Shown: one piece after another, positions 11,601-23,600 of the stretch | Numbering within the stretch: the stretch's first letter is position 1 | How the letters are laid out: each line of letters starts with the position of its first letter | NCBI RefSeq assembly: GCF_000003815.2 | Contig: NC_049981.1 | Location: forward strand, 19,721,857-19,785,856 | Reading direction: 5' to 3' | Origin: Branchiostoma floridae | Lineage: Eukaryota; Chordata; Leptocardii; Amphioxiformes; Branchiostomatidae | Length of the DNA stretch: 64,000 nucleotides | Program-made: the position numbers and the translations under genes | The notes under the pieces: model-generated | Databases searched by the model: none | What the model was told of the DNA's origin: nothing | The model's input: only the letters and a program-made list of their open reading frames with translations

Positions 11601-14600
11601 ACAATAGGGTCCAACTGGGTCCAGCCGAAACCCTGCAGGACACTGGTTACTGGGAACTCCTACAGCAATGAAACATCCACAGTTTGTACAGATGTGAGAG
11701 TGCAATGTTGTCAAATGATACTAATAATAAAAACATGTAAGTGAAAGGTATCACAGCAAAATTCAGATGCAATCAATCATTTATATTTTCTGTTAATGTT
11801 CCGATCTGTGGCGAAGGACTCATACACCTAGTCCTGTGACTCTAGGCTAGTTTCTTCAACTGTGTTTTAGAATTAGCAATTACGATGTATGTCACACGAC
11901 GATATAGTTTTAGTGAAGTTAAGTTTCTTTGACTTTTGTGTGATCAAAGGTGCACAATTCTGCTGTCGGCTGCTATGTACCTGGTGATAGAGTTGAGTTG
12001 AACAAACCTTTTATTCATTCATTCATACTAAATATCATAATAATAAAATGTAATCCATCCAAAGGTTCTCGAGTTAAGCTGACTACACAGACAGACACAC
12101 AGACAGATGCACCCAAAACTTTATCTTCATCAAAAATGGAGATAAAAAGCATTTTTAAAGAATCCTGACCAATTTTTAAAGTGGCGAACTCTGGGTACAC
12201 TCTGGGGTTAGCCACATGTATAAATGCCTTACCACTTGCTTTGAGAGTAATATAGCCTTTCAACTACAGAACATGAAGTTAAAAATCATCTTTAATTTGA
12301 CATATGTAAAATCCCCCCTATTGAATCAGAGGTAAAGATAGAACTGTCACATAACAGAAGTTACCTTTTGATATGGAAGCCTCCAGCTTGCAGTCCAGTA
12401 TTTCTGAATCAGGATCATAGTCCACACCAACACTGGACACTGATAACCTCTCCACCAGATAGGGCATCTGTCCAAGACTACTATCGTAATGGATAGTGTG
12501 ATTCCACGTGTAGGGCTGCACAAAATATGTAATATAAACTTCATTCCATGTTGTCTTCATGCCTTGTTAGTATTTTGTGCATCTCACTGAAACAGGTGCC
12601 TCAAACACATGTAGACAATATGCAGTGTATACACAAGAGCAAGATCGGCAGAAGTCAGAACAAAAATTATCTCAGTGGCTTCTGTGAATGTTCCCAGTGA
12701 AGCGGCCACAGTTATAGTTACCAAACGACATTGACCAATGAGAAGGCCCTATTTTGCCATAACCTCTGGTCATCATTACTCCTTATTTACCACTTGTGAG
12801 CCCACATAAAGCAGTGTACCTGCATATGGCCATCCACAGTGAACATCCGTGTAGAGAAAGCGTATATCTGTCCAGGCCCTGTCTGCACATAATCCTCCAC
12901 ATAGTCCTTCAGGATGATGTTTGCTGTGCTTGAGAGACGTGGCACGTCACCCTTCAGTACAATGTCCAGCTGCAGGACACCACTGTCATCCAGACCTCTT
13001 GCATTATGGGTCATGTGCAGAGTTTCTCCTGGAAAGATAAAACACTGTAAACTGAGAAGATAACATTAAAGCTTAGTAACTGTTTTGTGGAAGGCATACA
13101 TGTAAACACTTCATCTGTGAATAGCTTGGTTATTTCAATAACTGCTCATTATAATAACACACATCTTTCTTACCATGCATATTTAGGATGATGATACCAG
13201 TTTTGCTTAGTCAGATTGAAGTCCAGGTTCATGTCTGGAATTGCTCCTGTCTACATGTAGTTCATGTTGTCTCACTTGGATGAAATATATATATTTTTAC
13301 AATGTTTTTTCTCACCTCTCTTTGTCTACAAATCAATTCATCTGTCATTTTGTTTTGGCCAAATGACCTAAAATTGGGCAAAAGCTAATTCTGGCATTTT
13401 TTTGTATACAGTAGGGATGCCTATATAAAGCATTTGCACAAACTTTATAAAATTCATATGAATCTTATGTGATACTCACAAATCACTACATGTGTATGCA
13501 AAAATGTACAAACTTCATGTGATAGCCAGTCCTTGATGTGACAATCCCGAATCTTATGTGATAGGCACAAACCTTATGCAAAACGGCCGACCACTACGTT
13601 AGGAGGGGATTAAGGTATGTGAGTAGTTTCATCAGGTTTGTATGTCACTGAATAAGGATACTCTTTTTACACAACCAGTGCTTTATTCTCACCAATGTTT
13701 TGGTGACTGTCAAGATGATAGAAAAAGGTGACACTGAAACGTTGGTGAGAATAAAGCAATGGTTGTGTAAATAGAGTCTCTTTATTCTGGGAGAAGGTAC
13801 GTTTCTGAGTATTTCTACCAGTGATACTTTTATGTAAAAGCATTGAATGGACATATCCCATCATGTAGACGTATTTAATACCCTTTGAACTACTCTTTTG
13901 CTCCATTTCGGCATGTCACATCGTATTTTCCCTTCGCCGAAGATCATGGCCGCCGTCTTGAATATCTGTCACGTGACCCTGGCAGTGGTTGGCTGGTTTG
14001 CATAAGATTTGTGTGAATCATTCTTGCGTATCAAATATTAATTTGTGCGCATCACATAAGGTTTCTCGCATAGTATTTCATGCAGTTTTCATAATATTCG
14101 TAAGGATTTCCTAAGGTTTGTGCAAATGCACTTAGGCACCCTTGTACAGAGCTTTAAAATAATAAACAATATTGTACAACAAGTATTGAGGATTTGTTTT
14201 GTCTTCAGACCATATCTGTATGTTTTAGCCTCCTATGTCCTGGTATTATAATCGAATGAAATTCAGCATAAGGGTGCCTTTGACAAGATTTAAATAACAA
14301 GCTTTATATACACACACACAAAAACACATTGGTAGCCATACCTGTGGGAAACTCCACTTGTGTCTCTCTCTGGAAAATCCCCTTTGTTAGTGTATAGCCA
14401 TTGACAGCCTCCCCTACCTCAAATGCTGTTGTCCAATATACAGGGGTCAAGATGGATACAAGTTTTCTCAGCCAAAAACCTGTAAAAACAAAGAATCTGT
14501 TAAGAGAAATTGTGGAGTATTAGTAAACATATCACCAGCATGCAAAGCTAACGGTTATGACGGTGGTTGGTAATGTCTGGTAAAAACAAAAAAAGCATAA

Positions 14601-17600
14601 CAAACATGAATTTTTGTGATCTAAAAGTGTAACATGCTAAAGGGAACCAAACTGTTCTTGTCAGAGTTGTTCTCTCCTGTCCCAAATTAACAAGAGGAAG
14701 TGGGCCATCTGACATCCTACTAACTGTACAGATGTGAGACTTGAGAAAGTTGTTCCCATCACACGAATCTTATATCAAAAATGGAAACCATTCTATGGGA
14801 GAAAAATTCCTGTTTTAATTAATTACACTTTAAGTGTTTATATGACTCAGTACACCAAAATACAAATTCAAATTATCTCTAAGAAGCATAATTTTTTTCA
14901 AAGAAATATTGGCACAGTAAATGGGAGCCAGTTCAAACCTTGGCACTGTGGCTCAAGAAAAAAAAAACAATTTGCTGACTATTTACATTTTGTATTTGAT
15001 AAATGAACAGTGCTTGATTACCATAACATGCCACTGCAAGATTTTCTTGGCTTTTCAAAAGAATGTTTTTCACAGTTTCAAACCAGCTGCTGTGTTCATG
15101 TGACATCATCACAAGCTTAGTCAAAACTTTGATTTAAAGTAAAAAAATCAAGTATGGTTTTGGTGGTTTGTTCCATAGCATCAGAAGGACCTTGATTAGG
15201 TGTAAACAGTAATGTTACCAATAATATTATTGTTAATTTAATGTTCCTTGTTAGAGATAGCAAGAAATTTGTATGTTGGTGTCATAAATACTTAAATCTC
15301 CTAGTCAGATATGTCATGTACATGCTTGTATCCAGGAAAAACATGTGAGCATTGTGGTACCAGAAAATGTGTCAGAAAAACATATTGGTTGAGCTTAATT
15401 TTCCCCCACTTCTACTCAGTCATTTTAGTTTACTTGGTATTTTTTTACAATTACAATGTATGGATAACATAACTTACTGCTGCCTGGCACTGGCAGAGTA
15501 AATCTAAGTAAGTCTGGAGTGGATGTGTACTTTTAACTAATAAAGACAGGTTTGACTGTAGTCAGCTTACACCTGAGACTTACCAACATTAGCTGGTATA
15601 TTGGTCATCACGGCTATCACCCTGTGGTTTCCTGATCTGCTTTTTGTAATGTTGGCATACAGGGTTGCAACTCCAAACTCAAGGTTGTTCACTGTGCCTA
15701 TGATGCTTCCATGTGCCTGGGTTGGTCTCCCTGGAAGAGTGACCACAGAAAAAACTTACATACAATGTATATTTTCTCTAAAATATTACAGGATGACACC
15801 AATTTGGTGAATTTTTCTTCTTCATGTACACGTAAATCCATGGGTCACTTAGCAGACCCATACACATGTACATTGTACATAAAAGTAATGTACAAGAAAT
15901 CACCTAATATCTATATTCTGAATCAGTTGTTTTTGTATGGGTAGTTAAGGTAAGAAGTAAGAAGCACATATACCTCTACATGAGCGTATTCTGCAGGCTT
16001 GCACTTGTGAGCTGTCCCCCAGACAGGAGTTCCCACCATGCCGAGGTTCTGGTTTGTTACAGGAACGGGTTCTTATCCTCTCTCCCCGGCCACATGTAGC
16101 TGAACATTCACTCCAGTCTGTCCAGGAACTCCACTTCCCATGGACTAAACATAAACATTGCTTTCAGTGAAACACTGAATAAGTCTAACAGACCTTAATA
16201 CTTCCATGAATGTGTTCTATACATAATCGTCATGGTACTTTCAATAGCAGAAAACCATCATCATCAAATAAGACTCAATGATTGTCTGTGTAATGCAAAC
16301 TTTGCTGCCTGAGGCTATATTGGCAGGGGGGTTGCTATTAGTCTAAGAGTGAACTCAACAAGGAATAATAAATGGATTTTCATGATTTTTAACATTGAAA
16401 ATTAAAAGTAGTTTAGGTGCAATGTTCAAGCTGATGTAAGGATCTGACACTTTGTCATTATTTCTTGCCTGTTTTTGCAATGTTTAGCATCAATGCCTTT
16501 TATCAATTAGTTGCCTCCCATTACAATACAGATGAACTTAAAATGCTGCAGGCTATATAACAGCAGGTGTAAATATCGTACCTGGACAAGGCTCAAAGCT
16601 GCAACCTTCAATTTCCGCTGCCGGACCAGCACAAGACTGGCCACCATGCTGTGGCTGCGGATTGTTGCACGTCCTGTACCTCTTACGCTGTCCCCCGTTA
16701 CAGCTGCGACTACAGCCACCCCACGCTGTCCAGGGACCCCAGCCACCATGGACTAACATGCACAGGGAGTAAATGTTAATACACAGCCACCAAGGACTAA
16801 CATGCACAGGGAGTAAATGTTAATGCACAGTCACAAGGACCCCAGTCACCATGGACTAACATGCACAGGGAGTAAATGTTAATGCACAGTCACAAGGACC
16901 CCAGCCACCATGGACTAACATACACAGGGAGTAAAAATACACAGTCACAAGGACCCCAGCCACCATGGACTAACATGCACAGGGAGTAAATGTGTTGATT
17001 TAGGCGGAAAGCGTAAATGAAATAATTTACTGCGCATGAGCCATAACCTATGCCCTCGGGCTCACGTGATTCTCCTGTCTCCCATGTAAAGCAGGCCGAG
17101 AGGACGTAGATCGCAGAGTTAACTTTTATGCAATTTTTTGTGCAAGTTTACGCGATTCGACATGCCAAAACGGGCCAAAAAATGTCCCGGGTGCGGGCAA
17201 GACAACTCCCTTCACCCCAACGGCAGAGGTAACAAGCACTGTAAGGGGATCAGCCAGCCTGTCCACCCTGTCCACTCTGACACGGAGTCGGAAGAGGCCA
17301 CGCCGCCGGCGGGCGGCAAGGTCAAAGCTACCGCGGATCTGGAGAGGCGAAAAGCCGAGTTACAAGAGCAGCTTAAGCAAGCCCGTTTGGAGAAGGAAGT
17401 CGCCGAGTTGGAGGAAGAGCTCAAGAAGGCACGCTGCAGCACAGAACCCGCCAAAGAGACCGATCCTACTCTTCCAAAGCCGCCGGAGCTGCACACGAAA
17501 GACCCCGCGCACACGAGTTTGTTGGGCCCCGGCGATATCACGTTACAACAGTTACGTGACAACAGTCCTCTGCAGGCGGAAGTGACCGCAAAGTATCCAG

Positions 17601-20600
17601 ACCTTATCGGCTCTCGGAAGAAGACAGAAGGTAAGACCCTCTCCCCTGAGGCTTTCGTGTACAGTTTCGAGTCAGCAGAACCGAAAAAGTATGACGAGCT
17701 TACGATGGAGGAGTTTTTAGTTGGAAGCATGGGCTTGTTGCAAACAGCCGTCGCCTCCATGCCACAGTGGGAATTGGCGGGAAGGCTGTCTATCCTCCAA
17801 TGCGCCTGTACGAAGTTGGCTAGATACAAGTGGTCAGTCGTGAGGAGCTTTCACGCAGCAGCGTTGCGGGAGGCGTTACAAAAACCGGGCTCCTGGTCGG
17901 CGGACTGGACCCACTTAAAAGAGATGTACTTTGACGCGGACCCGACACGTCTCAAGCCTTCTAGTGCAGCGACCAGTCAGGCACCCGCCGAAAAACCAAA
18001 GGCACCTAAGTTTTGCTGGGCCTTCAACAAGAATGACTGCAGCGTCGCGTCCTGCGGGTTTGAGCATGCCTGTTCCTTCTGCTGGAAAAGACTGAACAGA
18101 AAATACAAGCATTCTGAGAACGATTGTGAAAGGAAGAAGACAGATGCAAAGCGGTCTACCGGCGCCCAAGCCGCCGGGAGCACGGCCTGACAAACTCCCG
18201 GACAAGGAAGCGCGGGGATCGGTAGAGTCACCGATTTAGTAGACGCGCAACAAACTGTGAGTAGTGTCTTTGTTGGTGCCGATATCTTTGCCTCCCGAGA
18301 GGTTTCTGTTCCTGTTAGTTTTCGGGTTTCGCATAAAACCCGCGGTATTCATGTTGACGACCTTCCTCCGACGGAAGGCAGTGCAATGTTGCACATGCAG
18401 GATGGTACGAGTTCATGTGACTTTGCTTCTCGTGACGATGACAGGGGTGAGGAGATGGACTCAACTGCTGCGACAAAAGCAGGTGCTGTTTTGCACAATA
18501 GGGACAGTATGTCTGAACTTGGTATCGATGGTAGTTTGCCGGCTTCGCAGAAAAACCGGAGCGATTATGTAGCCTTATTTACTTCAATAGAAGACGGTGC
18601 AGCCTTCCACCTTCGGGAAGGCACAAGTACATGTGCCTTCAACTCTCGTGATGATAATTATGGGGGAGGCTTCGGTGAAGTTTACTTTGACCTGCCCACT
18701 TCTACTGGCAGCACTCAGGTGCCGCACATTCCGGACAGTGGTTCATGGCCTTCGACAATTGGCGATCGTGGGTCGCATATCTGGGACATCCGGTTACAGG
18801 ATTTCCACGGAAGCAGCAACGTCAGGAGTTTCAAGACTGACATGCACACAGCTGTGCAGCATGACTTATTGGATTATCAGCACTGGCACGACAGAGTAAT
18901 AGAGTCTGGTGTATACAATTTTCAAGGTGAGCGCATTCCCGTACCGAGCAAACTACATATCAGCGCCTGGCGCGCACTGTTGGAGGGTTATCACGACAAA
19001 GACCTTTGTGACTTACTGGAGTTCGGATTCCCGGTGAACTATGATCGCTCGGACCCACCACAGGTACCGCATACCAATCACCCCTCGGCCATCCAACACG
19101 CCAGCCATGTGGACGCCTATATCCAAAAAGAGCTGTCACACGGCGCGACAATAGGCCCGTTGCCGCTCGGGTTTTTCATGCCAACTTTGGTGTGCAATCC
19201 ACTACAAACAGTGCCCAAGAAAGACACACAAGATCGCAGAATCGTGGTGGACTTCAGCTACCCGGATGGTTCTTCGGTCAATGATGGCATTCCCAAAGGT
19301 ACGTACCTGGGCGTGACACGCCGGTTGCGGTACCCTTCTATCGACGACTTCACCGCCTTGGTAGTCAAACACGGTACAGGCTGCTTGATGTTTAAAAGAG
19401 ACTTACGCAGGGCGTATAGGCAATTGTTCGTGGATCCAGCAGATTACCATCTCCTGGGTTTTTCCTGGCGAGGCAGTACCTACGCGGACGTGGCCTTGCC
19501 GTTCGGTCTGCGCTCGTCAGCGCAAGCCTGTCAGCGTGTAACAGACGCCGTCACGCACATCTACGCAGGACTTGGGTTCTCCTGTGTGAATTATCTGGAC
19601 GATTTCGGTGGCGCAGACTCCCCACAGAGGGCGGGGGATGCGTACAACACACTTGGCCTTCTCCTCCAGACATTGGTATTGACTGAGGCAGACGACAAGG
19701 CCAGCCCTCCATCTACTCGCATGACGTTCCTCGGGCGTACCGTGGATTCAGTATGCATGACTATAGAGGTTACACCGGACAGGCTGACAGACACCATGGC
19801 AGAATTACATTGTTGGTCGTCCAAGACTCTCGTGCGCAGGCAAGAAGTGGAGTGGTTGCTCGGTAAGCTTCACTTCGTAGCCTCTTGTGTCAAGCCAGGA
19901 CGGCTCTTCGTGTCGCGCATGATTCTCTTCCTCCGGCGCTATAAGGACAGGCGTGAGAGGTTGAGCATTAGCGACGAGTTCCGCAAAGATCTGCTCTGGT
20001 GGGCCACGTTCTTACCTACCTACAACGGCGTGTCACTGATATCGCACGCCGCCTGGTCAGACCCTGATGCAGTCTTCAGCTCGGACGCCTGCTTATCCGG
20101 CTGCGGCGGTTTTCTGCAAGGGTCCGGCGAGTACTTCCACGCGTCATTCCCGCCGTCTCTCCTCGAGTCGCAGCCATGCATCAACAGTTTGGAACTCTTG
20201 TCAATATTGGTGTGCGTCAGGTTGTGGGGCAAGTACTGGGCCGGGCGCAGAATCGTAGTCATGTGTGACAATGAAGCCGCTGTAACGGTGTTGAACTCTG
20301 GTAGGAGTCGTGCGACCTTCCTGCAAACCTGCCTGAGAAATTTGTGGCTATGCACCGCCGCTTGGCAGTTCGAACTCAGGGCTATACATATCCCTGGTCT
20401 GGATAATCGGCTTGCTGACCACCTCAGTCGCTGGTCAACCTCTGCGTATCATGCGAATGAATTCCAGCGTCTGACAGCAGGCCAGCACACTTCTAGCGTA
20501 GACGTTACCGCTCAACACTTCGAGCTATTGACTCAGTTGTAACTTTTTCCGACAATTTCCGAAACCAGTGGAGAGCGTTCCTGTTATTCTGCGAGTTTTT

Positions 20601-23600
20601 CGGACTTCCTGCAATTCCTACAGACTCTAAGACACTCACCAGGTTCGCGCAGTTCCTATCCCGCTCGCTGAAGAGCCCGAACAGTGTCCAGCTTTATGTT
20701 CATGGAGCGCGAACGCTGCAGCGCTTCCACGGCTTTGAGCCCCCACCAGCAGGCGGCTTCGAGCTCAAACTAGTCATTAATTCCATCCGCAGGTCCTCCT
20801 CTCATGTGCCGCAGCAAAAGCTCCCAATCACTCCAGCCATCTTGCTACGCATCCGTGAAGAGTTGGACTTGACGAGACCTCTGCACGCGACGCTGTGGGC
20901 CGCCTTCTGTGTAGCGTTTTTCTCTTTACTCCGTAAGTCCAATCTGGTTCCAAAATCGCAGTCCTCCTTCGACCCAGCCAAACATCTGACACGCCGGGCC
21001 ATCCAAGTCTCCGGGGACTGTGTAGTTCTTCGTGTCACGTGGTCTAAGACCATACAATTCCGGCAAAAGGTGCTGCTACTTCCTCTACCAGAGCTGACGG
21101 GACATCCTCTGTGCCCGAAACACGCGTACCTTCACATGTGTAATATGATCCGGGCCCCCCTCGATGCACCTGCCTTTCTTGTACCCAGCACCGGCGGAGG
21201 TCTCACGTCCCTGACACATGACACCCTCGTCAAACATCTGAAGACGCTCCTCTACGCGGTCGGCTTACCTCCAAGCAGCTACTCCGGCCACAGCTTCCGG
21301 CGTGGCGGTGCGACCTACGCCTGGCATTGCGGGGCGGACCCGCAAGTGCTGAAGCTGCTGGGTGACTGGTCTTCGGACGCTTTCCAGGCTTACCTCGACT
21401 GCACCTTCGACCAGAGATATGAGTTCGCGCAGCTGCTCGCCGGCAAAATAAAGAGTGGTATCCTAGCTATATAGACACTAAGTTCTCTACACGCTCCACT
21501 CTACCGCAGACTCTCAGTAGCTATACCCACAGAATTAGTCTGTGCGGTACCATTGTATAGCCATGTTCAGCTTATTGTGAGAGTTTCCACAATTGTACGC
21601 AAGCCTAGGCAGCCGTTGTGCCATTATATGGACGTTACTGGTTACAGTATAGGTTTAGGCGATTCTAGTTCACCCTTCAGCCCGCAGCAGCATTGTGTTT
21701 GTTCAGCTGCAGTCGAACCTCAGTGCACATGCCACGTCTTGCATATGTAGCTACAGTTGGGCACGTCACCTTGTTAATTATATATGTAGCTTAGGTCCCA
21801 GTTAGGGTCATATCTGCTTCACGATGTCAGGTTCAGCCTGAGTTATAATTGTTCCTGTTCAGCCTGAATTGCTTACATGATGTCAAGCCTAGCCAGGTTA
21901 TTAATGTGCAGTTTAGAAAGAATCGTTTACATGCATTAGAAGCGCTGTAGACAGTGCTACGATCTTGGTTAGTGCGCGTAGCCAGTGGTTTTGTATCACG
22001 TCACTGCATTGTTCCTAGCTACTCCAGTTCTGCACCCACTCATCACGTTCACTGCACTCTCCCCTCCCCGGCAATTCCCTGCGGGCTTGGTCCTGGTGGT
22101 TGGTCATTCTCCTGAACATTAAAAGTTACATTGATTCCAAGCCCACACAGGTGTTATTGCTTTCCTGAGTGAGAGTGCAGTTAATTGTGTTGATTTAGGC
22201 GGAAAGCGTAAATGAAATAATTTACTGCGCATGAGCCATAACCTATGCCCTCGGGCTCACGTGATTCTCCTGTCTCCCATGTAAAGCAGGCCGAGAGGAC
22301 GTAGATCGCAGAGTTAACTTTTATGCACCCCCCCACCCACCTCGTGGTTGGTCATTCTCCTGAACATTAAAAGTTACATTGATTCCAAGCCCACACAGGT
22401 GTTATTGCTTTCCTGAGTGAGAGTGCAGTTAATTGTTAATACACAGTCGCAAGGACCCCAGCCACCATGGACTAACATGCACAGGGAGTAAATGTTAATG
22501 CACAGTCACAAGGACCCCAGTCACCATGGACTAACATGCACAGGGAGTAAATGTTAATGCAGTCACAAGGACCCCAGCCACCATGGACTAACATACACAG
22601 GGAGTAAAAATACACAGTCACAAGGACCCCAGCCACCATGGACTAACATACACAGGGAGTAAATGTTAATACACAGTCACAAGGCAAGGACCCCAGCCAC
22701 CATGGACTAACATACACATGTACACAGGGAGTAAAAATACACAGTCACAAGGACCCCAGCCACCATGGACTAACATGCACAGGGAGTAAATGTTAATTAA
22801 TGCACAGTCACCATGGACTAACATGTACAGGGAGTAAATGTAAATACACAGTCACAAGGACCCCAGCCACCATGGACTAACATGCACAGGGAGTAAAAAT
22901 ACACAGTCACAAGGACACCAGCCACCATGGACTAACATGCACAGGGAGTAAATGTTAATTAATGCACAGTCACCATGGACTAACATGTACAGGGAGTAAA
23001 TGTAAATACACAGTCACAAGGACCCCAGCCACCATGGACTAACATGCACAGGGAGTAAATGTTAATACACAGTCACAAGGACCCCAGCCACCATGGACTA
23101 ACATACACAGGGAGTAAATGTTAATACGCAGTCACAAGGACCCCAGCCACCATGGACTAACATACACAGGGAGTAAATGTTAATGCACAGTCACAAGGAC
23201 CCCAGCCACCATGGACTAACATGCACAGGGAGTAAATGTTAATACACAGTCACAAGGACCCCAGCCACCATGGAGTAACATACACAGGGAGTAAATGTTA
23301 ATGCACAGCCACCATGGACTAACATGCACAGGGAGTAAATGTTAATGCACAGTCATAAGGACCCCAGCCACCATGGACTAACATACACAGGGAGTAAATG
23401 TTAATGCACAGCAGGGCTCGAAATACCACCTGTATATGCAGTTCAGTGCAGGTAAAATTGGAGCTGTGCAGGTATTTCTGGTGTCTACCTGCACTGGTCC
23501 ATGTACTGTTTTTTTTTACGTAAATGTCCTATGATGTAGGTGTATGTGGATTGTTATTAGCTGCATTGACTGCCTATAAAATATAAAAGAAAAATAGCAA

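Larger units (their letters stand above)
16991..22435 (+). mobile_element. Ngaro-type tyrosine-recombinase retrotransposon, apparently complete
   Basis: A 5.4-kb element with split direct repeats in the order A1 - gag - RT/RNase H - recombinase - B1 - A2 - B2. A1 (16991-17132) and A2 (22186-22327) are identical over 142 bp; B1 (22096-22187) and B2 (22344-22435) are identical over 92 bp; B1 and A2 abut. This is the terminal layout of Ngaro/PAT elements, not LTRs and not the inverted ends of DIRS1. The tyrosine recombinase replaces an integrase, and there is no methyltransferase frame, which favours Ngaro. No target-site duplication flanks it. All three frames look undamaged, so it is probably young. 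It lies antisense to hemicentin inside the splice-acceptor minisatellite. Confidence 0.92.

Noticed and set aside
17212-18231. Minus-strand open frames of up to 205 codons opposite the Ngaro gag
   Set aside because: Shadows of the GC-rich gag frame; no domains, and the plus frame has the element's architecture.
22436-23411. Seventeen possible extra TSP1 exon starts
   Set aside because: Each unit has only the acceptor and 19 coding bases, no cysteines of the repeat and no donor, and a full-length unit reads into a stop. They are decoys, not exons.
16755-23411. CRISPR-like array
   Set aside because: Units are contiguous without unique spacers, the genome is intron-rich eukaryotic, and the unit derives from an exon boundary.
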